Source: CAYYFX01 sp964471155
GTDB taxonomy: Bacteria > ARS69
Length of the DNA: 21,417 nucleotides
Reading direction: 5' to 3'
Assembly (NCBI GenBank): GCA_964471155.1
Contig: CAYYFX010000067.1
Coordinates: 1 to 21,417 of the forward strand
Shown here: positions 6,434-15,047 of the stretch, piece after piece
Layout of the letters: each line of letters starts with the position of its first letter
Numbering within the stretch: the stretch's first letter is position 1
The notes under the pieces: generated by a model
What the model was told of the DNA's origin: nothing
Database searches by the model: none
The model's input: only the letters and a program-made list of their open reading frames with translations
Program-made: the position numbers and the translations under genes

Positions 6434-8404
6434 ATGAATCCTCCCGCCGCGGCCCCGCCGCAACATGAGACGCTGGCCGGCATCCTCCTCTCGCGCAAGC
6501 TCGTGGACCCCGCCGAGCTCGCGAAGCGGACGGACCAGGCCGCGCGCGAGCGGTCCACACTGGAGGCCGTCCTCCTGCGCGCCGGGACCTTCACCCGCCC
6601 GCAGCTCCTGCAGATCCTGGAGAACCACTTCTTCTGCCCTTCGGTGGACGTCACGAAGGCCGGCTTCCCGCCGGACGCGCTGAAACGCCTGCCGCGGCGG
6701 CTGGCCGAGCGCTACGAGGCGCTGCCGCTCGACCACGACGGCGAGCGGCTCGTCGTGGCGTTCGCCGATCCCGGCAACGACAAGGCCGTGGAGGCGCTGT
6801 CCTCGGCCGTGCGCGCCACGGTGCTCCCCCGCGTGGCGCTCCGCGTGGACCTGCTGGCCGCGCTGCGCGACGCGTACGACCGCTTCGAGGAGGAGGCCGG
6901 CGCGCCGGCCGACTCGACCCCGGGGTCCGGCGCGCCGACGCGGACCGCCCCGCGCGCCGCGGACGCGGCGCCGGCGCACATCGCGTCACTCGACCTGACG
7001 CCCACGGACGCGCCCACGCTCATCCAGCGGATCTTCGACGCGGCCGCGCGCAGCGGCGCCACCGACATCCACCTGCACCCCGAGAAGGACGGCCTGGACG
7101 TCCGCTTCCGCCTGGACGGCATCCTCCACACCGTGGGCCGGCTGCCGCGCTCCGCGGTGGCCTCGTCGATCGCGCGCGTGAAGGTGCTCTCGCGGCTCGA
7201 CATCGCGGAGCACCGCATCCCGCAGGACGGGCGGCAGACGATCGAGGTGGACGGGACGCCGGTGGACCTGCGCGTGTCCACGCTGCCGTCGCAGTTCGGG
7301 GAGAACGTGGTGATCCGCCTGCTGCGCAAGGACGCGAACCTGCTCGACCTCGACAGGCTGCACATGCCGGCCGCGATCCGCGAGGCGCACGCCGACATGG
7401 TGGCGAGCCCGCTGGGCTTCTTCCTCGTGACCGGACCCACCGGCAGCGGCAAGACGACCACGCTGTACGCGACGCTGAACGCGCTGGACCGCGTGGGCAC
7501 GAACATCGTCACGCTCGAGGACCCGATCGAGTACACCCTGCCGGGCATCACCCAGGTGCAGATCCAGGAGGACGCGGGGTTGACGTTCGCCTCGGGGCTC
7601 CGGTCCATTCTGCGCCAGGATCCGGACGTGGTGCTCGTGGGCGAGATCCGCGACCTGGAGACCGTGGAGATCGCGTGTCGCGCCGCGCTGACCGGGCACA
7701 AGGTCCTGAGCACGATCCACACGAACGACGCGTGCCAGGCCATCACGCGCCTCCTGGACATGGGCACGCCGCCGCACCTCATCACCGCCACGTTGCGCGG
7801 CGTGCTCGCGCAGCGCCTCGTGCGCGTGATCTGCACGGGGTGCAAGGCCGAGTACGAGCCGAACGAGACCGAACTGGCCATCCTGGGCTACCCGAAGGAC
7901 GCGCACGTGCACCACGGCACGGGCTGCGCGGCGTGCGCGGGCACGGGCTACCGCGGCCGCCACGCCGTCTTCGAGTACTTCAAGGTGGAGGACAACGTGC
8001 ACCGGCTCATCCTGGAGCGCGCGTCCCCCTATGCCGTGCGGCACGCCGCCGAGCGGAACGGCATGATCCTCATGGCGGACTTCGCCAGGCGCGCGGTGCT
8101 GGAGGGCGTGACCACGGTGGCGGAGATCCAGCGCGTGGTGCTGTCCTCGGAGAACCGCGAGCAGCTCTGCGGCGGGTGCGGCCGCGTGGTCGGCCTGGAC
8201 TTCGCCGTGTGCCCGTTCTGCCAGCACGTGCTCAAGGAGACCTGCGCGGGCTGCGGCACCGCGATCGACCCGTCGTGGGACGCCTGCCCCACCTGCGGGC
8301 GCGAGGTGCACCGGGACTGGCAGAAGGTGTTCTGCCGCGGCTGCCTGGCGCCGGTGGACCCGAAGTGGACGCAGTGCCGCTACTGCGGGGAGGCCCTGGC
8401 ATGA
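6434..8404 (+). CDS. PilB/GspE-type secretion ATPase with C-terminal triple zinc ribbon
   Basis: A 656-aa cytoplasmic ATPase of the type IV pilus assembly / type II secretion family. Residues about 10-150 resemble a degenerate MshEN/T2SSE-N domain, followed by a Pro/Ala-rich linker (about 155-185) and the N2 and ATPase domains. Motifs are intact: Walker A GPTGSGKTT (334-342), Asp box TLEDPIEYTLPGITQVQI, Walker B VVLVGEIRD (about 400-408), His box TGHKVLSTIHTNDA, and the family tetracysteine C467/C470 with C498/C501. After the normal family end, residues 579-651 form six CxxC pairs spaced as three zinc ribbons (C579/C582-C593/C596, C604/C607-C618/C621, C634/C637-C648/C651). I know no standard PilB or GspE with such a tail. 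The Shine-Dalgarno region is weak (GGCGGGA). The stop overlaps the KaiC-like start by ATGA. The process it powers is unknown. Confidence 0.93.
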   Translation: MNPPAAAPPQHETLAGILLSRKLVDPAELAKRTDQAARERSTLEAVLLRAGTFTRPQLLQILENHFFCPSVDVTKAGFPPDALKRLPRRLAERYEALPLDHDGERLVVAFADPGNDKAVEALSSAVRATVLPRVALRVDLLAALRDAYDRFEEEAGAPADSTPGSGAPTRTAPRAADAAPAHIASLDLTPTDAPTLIQRIFDAAARSGATDIHLHPEKDGLDVRFRLDGILHTVGRLPRSAVASSIARVKVLSRLDIAEHRIPQDGRQTIEVDGTPVDLRVSTLPSQFGENVVIRLLRKDANLLDLDRLHMPAAIREAHADMVASPLGFFLVTGPTGSGKTTTLYATLNALDRVGTNIVTLEDPIEYTLPGITQVQIQEDAGLTFASGLRSILRQDPDVVLVGEIRDLETVEIACRAALTGHKVLSTIHTNDACQAITRLLDMGTPPHLITATLRGVLAQRLVRVICTGCKAEYEPNETELAILGYPKDAHVHHGTGCAACAGTGYRGRHAVFEYFKVEDNVHRLILERASPYAVRHAAERNGMILMADFARRAVLEGVTTVAEIQRVVLSSENREQLCGGCGRVVGLDFAVCPFCQHVLKETCAGCGTAIDPSWDACPTCGREVHRDWQKVFCRGCLAPVDPKWTQCRYCGEALA

Positions 8405-10077
8405 CGGCGCGCGCCGACCGGATGCCCACCGGGATCGACGGGCTGGACCACCTGCTCGAGGGCGGCCTCGTGCGCGGCAACAGCCTGCTCGTGGAGGGAC
8501 CGCCGGGAAGCGGCAAGACCACGTTCGCCATCCGCGCCGTATACGAGGGCATCGTCCGCTACGACGAGCCGGGGCTCATCATCACGTTCGAGGAGTTCCC
8601 CAAGCAGATCTACCAGGAGGCCCTGGGCTACGGCGTGGACCTGGCCGCGCTGGAGCGCGCGGGCAAACTCCGGGTGGTGTGGACGCCGCCGTCCCGCATC
8701 CTGGAGGGATTCAGCGGGCGCACGGACCTGCTGGAGCGGATCATCGCCGAGCTGGGCGTGAAGCGCCTCGTGATCGACAGCATCACGCACTTCAAGCGCG
8801 TGGCCCACGACGAGATGCAGCTCCGCGAGACGCTCGCGGACATCCTGAACTGGATCAAGCTGAAGGGCATCAACTCCTTCCTCGTGAAGGAGCTGGAGCG
8901 CGTGGACGACGCCACGATCGCGTTCGAGGAGTACCTCGTGGACGCGTCCATGCGCGTGTACAACGCGTCGTCCACCGGGGGCGGCGAGAACGTGCGGTAC
9001 GTGGAGATCCGCAAGACCCGCGGGCAGAGCCACGTGTCCGGACGGCATCCGTTCCAGCTCTCGTCCGACGGCATCCGGGTGTACCCGAAGCTGCGCCCGA
9101 ACGACATCCGCTCCGCGGAGGACGGACCCCGCGAGCGCGTGCGCGTGACCACGGGCGTGCCGGGGCTGGATCCGATGCTGGACGGCGGCGTGTGGAACGG
9201 CTCGCTGAACCTCCTGCTGGGCGCTCCCGGCACGGGCAAGTCCGTGCTCGCGTACCACTTCCTGGACGCGGGGCTGCGCGCGGGGGAGCCGTGCCTGCTC
9301 GTGAGCATGCAGCAGGGCGCGGACGAGATCCTGGAGGCCGTGCGCTCGCTCGGCATGGACTGGGGCACGGCCGTGCGCGAGGGCCGGCTGGAGATCGTCC
9401 GGCAGCTCCCGGTGGGCATCTCGCTGGAGCAGGTGCTGTACACGCTGCACGAGCGCATCCGCGGCCGGCGCCCGGGGCGCTTCGTGCTGGATTCCCTGGA
9501 CGACCTGTGGACGCTGGTGCGGGACGATGACCGGCTGCGCGACGCCCTGCTCGTGATGAACGAGATCGCCCGCGCGTACGGCGCGACCACGCTGTGCCTG
9601 CACGAGATGCGCGCGCACGCCGCCGGGAAGGAGAACCGCGGCGAGTTCGCCGACCTGGCCAGCTGCGTCGTCCAGCTCACGCTGGTGGAGACCGACGGCG
9701 CGCTGCACCGGTTCCTCGGCATCCGCAAGATGGCCGGCGCCGACCACGCGAAGGAGCTGCGGGAGTTCTCCATCGGCCCGCGCGGGCTCCGCATCGCGCG
9801 CAAGCCCACGGGGCTCTCCGGGATCCTGTCGGGCGAGGCGCGCGGCACGCTGAACGAGACCGCGGACACCGTGATCCCGTACCTGGAGGAGGTCGCGCGC
9901 CACCTCGCCGCGCTGGACGACCCGGCGCTGCCCGAGGAGCGCCGCGCGCCGGCCCGGGCGGCGCGCTCGCGCGTCGCGTCCATCGACGTGCTGCTCCGCG
10001 AGCATTTCGGCCTGACCGACTTCCGGGCCCTGGCCGAGGAGATCAAGGCGCAGCTCGACGTCCCCGGCGCCGGCTGA
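8401..10077 (+). CDS. Double-domain KaiC-like RecA-fold ATPase, second domain degenerate
   Basis: A 558-aa protein with two KaiC domains. CI has Walker A GPPGSGKTT (33-41), the catalytic glutamates in TFEE (E64, E65), Walker B RLVIDS (122-127) and the RKTRGQSH segment. CII has Walker A GAPGTGKS (274-281) and Walker B RFVLDS (360-365), but SMQQG (Q304, Q305) where KaiC has a Glu pair, and RKMAGADH where RKMRGSxH is usual. The region aligned with the Ser431/Thr432 phosphosites of cyanobacterial KaiC appears to read Ala-Asp. About 75 extra helical residues end the chain. Likely CI hydrolyses ATP while CII binds it structurally (inference). It overlaps the PilB-like gene by ATGA, so the two proteins are made together and probably act together. 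No kaiA or kaiB is visible, so a clock role is unlikely. Confidence 0.92.
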   Translation: MTARADRMPTGIDGLDHLLEGGLVRGNSLLVEGPPGSGKTTFAIRAVYEGIVRYDEPGLIITFEEFPKQIYQEALGYGVDLAALERAGKLRVVWTPPSRILEGFSGRTDLLERIIAELGVKRLVIDSITHFKRVAHDEMQLRETLADILNWIKLKGINSFLVKELERVDDATIAFEEYLVDASMRVYNASSTGGGENVRYVEIRKTRGQSHVSGRHPFQLSSDGIRVYPKLRPNDIRSAEDGPRERVRVTTGVPGLDPMLDGGVWNGSLNLLLGAPGTGKSVLAYHFLDAGLRAGEPCLLVSMQQGADEILEAVRSLGMDWGTAVREGRLEIVRQLPVGISLEQVLYTLHERIRGRRPGRFVLDSLDDLWTLVRDDDRLRDALLVMNEIARAYGATTLCLHEMRAHAAGKENRGEFADLASCVVQLTLVETDGALHRFLGIRKMAGADHAKELREFSIGPRGLRIARKPTGLSGILSGEARGTLNETADTVIPYLEEVARHLAALDDPALPEERRAPARAARSRVASIDVLLREHFGLTDFRALAEEIKAQLDVPGAG

Positions 10078-10104
10078 CCGCTCCGCCCTCCCCGGCCCGC
10101 GGCC

Positions 10105-11949
10105 CTACCCCGCGAGCACGCCGAAGATCGTGAGGAACGCGATCAGCACGCCGATCAGGCTCTCGCCGGCGATGATCCCCGACGCCACCGGCACCGTGTA
10201 CTGCCCGGCCAGCTTCGGCTTCACCTTGGTCAGCCAGAGCGCGAGGCTCGCGCCCAGGAACATGGACACGGAGTTGAAGCCGTTGATCGTGAACGCCAGC
10301 CCCAGCCCGGTGGCCGACGGGATGTACTTCTTCGCCTTCGGGAAGCGCATCTCCGCCACCGGGATGAGGATGCCGAGGATGGACCCCACGAGCAGCCCGA
10401 TCCGCGCGGTGGGGTGCAGGGCGCCCACGCCCTTGGACAGGAGCTCCGCCACGCCGCGCCACACCAGCGCGGCGGGGGCGGGCCACTTCTCGGTGCCCAG
10501 CATGTTGATGTCCGGGATCAGGATGAAGAACGTGGGCACCACGACGAACCCGCCGGCGAGCACGCCGAAGAACTGCGCCAGGAACTGCTGCCGCGGGTTC
10601 GCGCCGAGGAGGTAGCCGCTCTTCAGGTCCGTGAGCAGGTCGCCGGCGTGCGACGTGGCGCCGGCGGAGATGTTCGCGGTCATGAGGTTCGTGGTCATGT
10701 TGCCCGGCGCCAGCGCGCCGAAGCCGAGCTGCGTGATCTTGCTGAGCGGGCCCACCGGCGTGATGTCCGTCTCCCCCACCGCGCGCGCGGCCACGATGAC
10801 CAGGAAGAACGTGAACAGCACGGCCACCACGCCCATCCAGATCCTGATGTCGAAGAGCCAGTGCCCCAGCGTCACCGCCGCCGCGCCCAGCACGATCATC
10901 CCGCCCAGGAACCAGGAGCCGGGGACCTCGATGCGATCCATCGGGTCGTCGCCGCCCGTGCGCTTCAGGAACGACGTGATCGTGCTGAACGCGCGGACCA
11001 CCGTCCTCCACTGCAGGAAGAAGAGCAGGAGCCCCGACGTGACCATCATGGGCACGCCGATCCACAGGCTCCAGGAGGAGATCTTCCGGAAGCTGGCGGT
11101 CTCGATGACCCCGGCATCGAGCATGATCGGGGCGATCACCGCGTAGTTGATCACCGCGCCGAGGACCAGGCTCCACGCCTGCCGGAAGCCCATGATCGCG
11201 CCGGCGGCGACGAAGAGCAGCGACCCCTCGAAGGACAGCGTGAGCTGCTGCAGGTTGTACTGGCCGACGCGGATCCAGCCGGTGCCCCAGGTCGCGGGGA
11301 TGATGCCCATGGCATCGCGGACCCAGGCGATGGCGCCGCCGAGCAGGCCCGAGAGTCCCAGCGCCCTTGCCTGCCGCTCCGCCTCGCCGCCGTGCGAGTG
11401 CAGGCTCCGCATCGTGTTCGCGGCGGCGATGCCGCTGGGGTACGGGAGCTGCTCGATGTTGATCATCTGCCGCTTCGCGGGCACCGCGAGGAACACGCCC
11501 AGCAGCGAGATCACGATCACCCAGGGCACCAGCACCCAGTAGTTCGCCGGCAGCGCCGCCGCGTTCAGCATCATCAGCGCGGGGATGGCGTTCACCAGCC
11601 CGCCCGAGGTCATGGACCCGGCCGCCGAGGCGCAGGACTGCATGGCGTTGTTCTCGAGGATCGTGAACGGCGGGAACCACCTCGGGAACAGCTTGTGCAT
11701 GGTGGCGAAGATCGTGTACGCGAGGATGCAGGAGGTGATGGCCACGCCCATGCTCCAGCCGGCCTTCAGCCCGATGTACACGTTCGACGTGGACATCACG
11801 CCGCCCAGCACCATCCCCATCACGACGGCGCGGACGGTGAGCTGCTTCATCCGGTCGCCCTGGTAGACGTTCTCGAACCAGTGGCGCTCGATCTCCTCGG
11901 GGGTCTTCGGCGTCTGCGCTTCGGGCGGCGGGCCGGCGGCCGCGTTCAT
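10105..11949 (-). CDS. OPT-family oligopeptide or metal-chelate transporter
   Basis: A 614-aa polytopic inner-membrane protein of the oligopeptide transporter (OPT) family, proton-coupled importers of peptides or metal-chelate complexes. After a soluble N-terminus (EEIERHWFENVYQGDRMKQL) it has roughly 14-16 hydrophobic segments. Family-typical regions are VLGGVMSTSNVYIGLKAGWS, ILENNAMQSCASAAGSMTSG, and a terminal half-repeat with PVGPLSKITQLGFGALAPGN. The C-terminal segments (SATGLGLAFTINGFNSVSMF, then VASGIIAGESLIGVLIAF) match the usual OPT ending. The start ATG has GAGGAG 4 nt upstream. It converges on the KaiC-like gene with 27 bp between stops and follows the DUF3465 gene on the same strand by 85 bp. 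The substrate cannot be told from sequence. Confidence 0.92.
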   Translation of the reverse strand: MNAAAGPPPEAQTPKTPEEIERHWFENVYQGDRMKQLTVRAVVMGMVLGGVMSTSNVYIGLKAGWSMGVAITSCILAYTIFATMHKLFPRWFPPFTILENNAMQSCASAAGSMTSGGLVNAIPALMMLNAAALPANYWVLVPWVIVISLLGVFLAVPAKRQMINIEQLPYPSGIAAANTMRSLHSHGGEAERQARALGLSGLLGGAIAWVRDAMGIIPATWGTGWIRVGQYNLQQLTLSFEGSLLFVAAGAIMGFRQAWSLVLGAVINYAVIAPIMLDAGVIETASFRKISSWSLWIGVPMMVTSGLLLFFLQWRTVVRAFSTITSFLKRTGGDDPMDRIEVPGSWFLGGMIVLGAAAVTLGHWLFDIRIWMGVVAVLFTFFLVIVAARAVGETDITPVGPLSKITQLGFGALAPGNMTTNLMTANISAGATSHAGDLLTDLKSGYLLGANPRQQFLAQFFGVLAGGFVVVPTFFILIPDINMLGTEKWPAPAALVWRGVAELLSKGVGALHPTARIGLLVGSILGILIPVAEMRFPKAKKYIPSATGLGLAFTINGFNSVSMFLGASLALWLTKVKPKLAGQYTVPVASGIIAGESLIGVLIAFLTIFGVLAG

Positions 11950-11995
11950 GCGACTCCTCGGGAATCAGGGGGCGAACGGCGGGGAGATTCGCCGA

Positions 11996-12011
11996 GCCGC
12001 CCGGCGGCGGC
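11996..12011 (-). terminator. GC hairpin between DUF3465 and OPT genes
   Basis: GCCGCC-GCCG-GGCGGC on the minus strand forms a 6-bp stem with a 4-nt loop, 24 nt after the DUF3465 stop. It has no T-tract, so it could slow transcription but is not a standard terminator. Confidence 0.25.
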
Positions 12012-12034
12012 AAGAGGGGTCCGCGGGCGTTCCG

Positions 12035-12493
12035 TCACTCGAAGACGCGGCCCTCGTGCCGGATCCAGCCGCCCGGCCGGCGGCCGTCCGGGTCGTGGTG
12101 GGTCCAGTGCAGCACGCCGCCGCGGTCGTTCCACTCGTACAGCCCGCGCGCCTCCACCCGATCGCCCTCCTCCGGCTCCAGCCGCGGCGCCAGGTCGATG
12201 TTGTGGCTGATCAGCAGGGTCGGACCGCCGTCCACCTGGATGATGAAGCGCTGATGCCGGGATCCCTTCGTGTCGTCGGCGAGGACGCGGATCACCTCGC
12301 CGGCCGTCTCCAGCCAGACGCCGGAGCGCTGCTCGCGGAACGCGCGGGCGGCGGCGTCCCCGGCCGGGGCGTTCGCGGACGGCGCGCCCGGAGGCGCCGG
12401 CCCGGCCGACCGGCCGTTCCCGTCCGGCAGGAGCCGGATCGCTCCCGCCACCAGGGCCGTGACCAGGACGAGGAGACCGACGGCGCGCCGCAC
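12035..12493 (-). CDS. DUF3465 family exported or membrane-anchored protein
   Basis: A 152-aa protein with an N-terminal hydrophobic signal or anchor (about residues 4-22: AVGLLVLVTALVAGAIRLL), then a Pro/Ala-rich spacer to about residue 50. The C-terminal domain matches DUF3465: GEVIRVLADDTKGSRHQRFI, then LLISHNIDLAPRLEPEEGD, and GLYEWNDRGGVLHWTHHDPD, ending with a GWIRHEGRVFE. The His/Asp-rich core (RHQ, SHN, HWTHHDP) is conserved in the family; its function is unknown and an OB-like fold is a possibility. The start is GTG at 12491-12493 with no clear Shine-Dalgarno site. It is upstream of the OPT transporter on the same strand and divergent from gnd. Confidence 0.85.
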   Translation of the reverse strand: MRRAVGLLVLVTALVAGAIRLLPDGNGRSAGPAPPGAPSANAPAGDAAARAFREQRSGVWLETAGEVIRVLADDTKGSRHQRFIIQVDGGPTLLISHNIDLAPRLEPEEGDRVEARGLYEWNDRGGVLHWTHHDPDGRRPGGWIRHEGRVFE

Positions 12494-12572
12494 CGGCGGA
12501 GCCTACGCGCCGGCGCGGCGGCGCACAAGAACCCGCCGCGTCCGCGCGGGGTTTCCCCGGAGGGCCGCGACA

Positions 12573-12602
12573 TTGGCAACGGCGCCCGCGGTGCCCCATA
12601 CT
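12573..12602 (+). promoter_or_regulatory. Sigma70-like promoter for gnd-zwf-pgl
   Basis: TTGGCA (12573-12578) and CATACT (12597-12602) are separated by 18 bp and lie 29 bp before the gnd ATG. This predicts a leader of only about 23 nt, which contains the GGGAG ribosome site. Confidence 0.5.
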
Positions 12603-12631
12603 GGCGCCGCCAAACCCACAGGGAGCGACGC

Positions 12632-13543
12632 ATGGAACTGGGGATGATCGGTCTGGGGCGCATGGGCGGGAACATGGCGAGGCGCCTCGTGCAGGGCGGG
12701 CATCGCATCGTGGCGACCGACCGCGCGGCGGAGGCGGTGCTCGAGGCGTCCAAGGCCGGCATGGTGCCGGCGTCGTCGCTGGCGGAGCTGCGGGACAAGC
12801 TGAGCCCGCCGCGCGCGATCTGGGTGATGGTGCCGTCGGGCGATCCCACGGAGCAGACCGTCAAGCAGCTCGGCAACCTGGTGGACCCGGACGACGTGGT
12901 CATCGACGGCGGGAACAGCAACTACAAGGACTCGGTGCGCCGCGCCGCGCTGCTGGCCGACCGCGGCATCCATTTCCTGGACGCCGGAACGTCCGGCGGC
13001 GTCTGGGGGCTGGCCGAGGGGTACTGCCTCATGATCGGCGGCGCGCGGAACATCGTGGGACGGCTGCGCCCGATCTTCGAGACCCTGGCCCCGGCGGCGG
13101 ACCGCGGCTGGGCGCACGTGGGGCCGGCCGGCGCCGGGCACTTCACGAAGATGGTCCACAACGGCGTCGAGTACGGGATGATGCAGGCGCTGGCCGAGGG
13201 CTTCGCGATCCTCAAGAAGAAGCAGGAGTTCGGGCTGGACGTGGCGGCGATCGCGGAGCTGTGGCGGCACGGCAGCGTGGTGCGCTCCTGGCTGCTGGAT
13301 CTCACCGCGCGCGCGCTGTCCGAGAGCCCGGATCTCGCGGACGTGGCGCCGTGGGTGTCGGACTCGGGCGAGGGGCGCTGGACCGTGTTCGAGGCCGTGG
13401 ACCTGGACGTGGCGGCGCCGGTCATCACGCACGCCCTGCTCACGCGGCTGCGCTCCCGCGACGCGGAGTCCTACTCCGACCGCCTGCTCGCCGCCATGCG
13501 CAACCAGTTCGGCGGCCACGCCGTCCGGAAGGCCGCCGGATGA
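12632..13543 (+). CDS. gnd: 6-phosphogluconate dehydrogenase (decarboxylating), short GndA type
   Basis: A 303-aa enzyme that oxidatively decarboxylates 6-phosphogluconate to ribulose-5-phosphate. The Rossmann motif is GMIGLGRMGGNMARRL (4-19). Substrate and catalytic elements follow: DGGNSNYKDS, then DAGTSGGVWGLAEGYCLMIGG, and GAGHFTKMVHNGVEYGMMQ with the catalytic Lys and the Asn. It is of the short type (about 300 residues, against about 470 for the E. coli form). Asp30 at the end of the second beta strand (VATDR) suggests that NAD+ may be preferred over NADP+, but the neighbouring Arg31 leaves this open. GGGAG lies about 8 nt before the ATG. It is the first gene of the operon; its TGA overlaps the zwf ATG by ATGA. 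Confidence 0.95.
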   Translation: MELGMIGLGRMGGNMARRLVQGGHRIVATDRAAEAVLEASKAGMVPASSLAELRDKLSPPRAIWVMVPSGDPTEQTVKQLGNLVDPDDVVIDGGNSNYKDSVRRAALLADRGIHFLDAGTSGGVWGLAEGYCLMIGGARNIVGRLRPIFETLAPAADRGWAHVGPAGAGHFTKMVHNGVEYGMMQALAEGFAILKKKQEFGLDVAAIAELWRHGSVVRSWLLDLTARALSESPDLADVAPWVSDSGEGRWTVFEAVDLDVAAPVITHALLTRLRSRDAESYSDRLLAAMRNQFGGHAVRKAAG

Positions 13544-15036
13544 CGGCGGTGGACCCGAACGTCTTCGTGATCTTCGGCGCCACCGGGGACCTGGCGGCGC
13601 GCAAGATCCTGCCCGCGCTCGCGAAACTCCGCGCGGCCGGCTCCCTGCACGAGAAGTGCCTCGTGGTGGGCGTCGGCCGCAAGCCGGACATCACGGACGA
13701 GTCGTTCCGCGCGGATGTGCGCGCCGCGCTGGAGGAGGCGGAGCTCCCCGCGACCGTGCGGGACGCATGGCGGGACGACTGCGTCTTCTGGCACCGAATG
13801 CCGGAGGGCGACGCGGACGACGCGCGCGCGCTCGGCGCGCGGCTGGGCGCGCTGGAGAACGAACGGGACATGCCGGCGAACCGTACCTTCTACCTGTCGC
13901 TGCCGCCCGCGCTCTTCGCCCCCACCGCCGCGGCGCTGGGCGAGGCCGGCCTGGCGAAGACCTCCGGCTGGACGCGCCTCGTCGTCGAGAAGCCGTTCGG
14001 GCGCGACCTGGCCTCGGCCCGCGAGCTCAACCGGGCGATCCACGTGCACTTCGACGAGGCGCAGGTCTTCCGGATCGACCATTACCTCGGCAAGGAGACG
14101 GTGCAGAACCTCCTGGTCTTCCGGCTGGCGAACCCGATCTTCGAGTCCCTGTGGAACCGGAACCACGTGGAGTGCGTGCAGATCCTCGTGGCGGAGGAGC
14201 TGGGGGTGGAAGACCGCGCCGGGTACTACGAGAAGGCCGGCGCCCTGCGCGACATGATCCAGAACCACCTCACGCAGCTGCTCACCCTCGTGGCCATGGA
14301 GGTGCCCGCGGCGGTCGACGCCGAGGCCATCCGCTTCGAGAAGGTGAAGGTGCTGCGCTCGCTGTCGGCGCTCGCATCCGGGGACGTGGTCCTCGGCCGG
14401 TACGCGGGCGGCACGGTGGACGGCGAGGCCGTGCCGGGGTACCTGGACGAGAAGGGCGTGGCGAGGGACTCGCGCACCGAGACCTACGTGTCGATGAAGC
14501 TGGCTATCGACAACTGGCGCTGGCAGGGCGTGCCTTTCCTGCTCCGCACCGGCAAGCGGCTGTCGCGGCGGATGACGCAGATCGCGCTCACGTTCCGGCA
14601 ACCGCCGGTGTGCATGTTCCGGTCCATGGGCTCCTGCCTCCTGCACTCCAACGTGCTCGTCATCACGCTGCAGCCGGACGAGGGCTTCGAGCTGCACATC
14701 GACGTGAAGAAGCCCGGCGAGCCCTTCGACCTGGAGACCCTGCCCCTGGACTTCCGCTACGGCGACCGTTTCGCGCGGCTCCCGGACGCCTACGAGACGC
14801 TGCTCCTGGACGTGCTCACCGGCGACCAGACGCTTTTCGTGCACGGCGACGAGGTGGAGGCGTCGTGGCGGTTCTACGCGCCGGTGCTGGAGGCCGGGCC
14901 TCGCACGGTGCACCCGTACGCCGCCGGCTCCTGGGGCCCCACGCAGGCGGAGTGCCACTACCGCCGCGGCGCCCCCGAGTGGCTGCACCTGGCACGCACC
15001 GGGGCGCGGCCGAAGCGCGCCGGGGACGCCGTGTGA
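13540..15036 (+). CDS. zwf: Glucose-6-phosphate 1-dehydrogenase
   Basis: A 498-aa enzyme that oxidises glucose-6-phosphate to 6-phosphoglucono-lactone, the entry step of the oxidative pentose-phosphate pathway. The N-terminal coenzyme motif is FVIFGATGDLAARK (about 9-22), followed by VVEKPFGRD and the substrate-binding signature RIDHYLGKE (178-186) with the catalytic His in the nearby region. The C-terminal domain carries IDNWRWQGVPFLLRTGKRL and YETLLLDVLTGDQTLF, both typical of the family. Length is normal. The ATG overlaps the gnd stop (ATGA), and its own stop overlaps the first possible start of pgl, so the three genes form a coupled operon. Confidence 0.97.
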   Translation: MTAVDPNVFVIFGATGDLAARKILPALAKLRAAGSLHEKCLVVGVGRKPDITDESFRADVRAALEEAELPATVRDAWRDDCVFWHRMPEGDADDARALGARLGALENERDMPANRTFYLSLPPALFAPTAAALGEAGLAKTSGWTRLVVEKPFGRDLASARELNRAIHVHFDEAQVFRIDHYLGKETVQNLLVFRLANPIFESLWNRNHVECVQILVAEELGVEDRAGYYEKAGALRDMIQNHLTQLLTLVAMEVPAAVDAEAIRFEKVKVLRSLSALASGDVVLGRYAGGTVDGEAVPGYLDEKGVARDSRTETYVSMKLAIDNWRWQGVPFLLRTGKRLSRRMTQIALTFRQPPVCMFRSMGSCLLHSNVLVITLQPDEGFELHIDVKKPGEPFDLETLPLDFRYGDRFARLPDAYETLLLDVLTGDQTLFVHGDEVEASWRFYAPVLEAGPRTVHPYAAGSWGPTQAECHYRRGAPEWLHLARTGARPKRAGDAV

Positions 15037-15047
15037 AGGGAACCGGC

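Noticed and set aside
8401..10077. A true circadian KaiC
   Set aside because: No kaiA or kaiB is visible, the CII Glu pair is lost and the phosphosites do not appear conserved.
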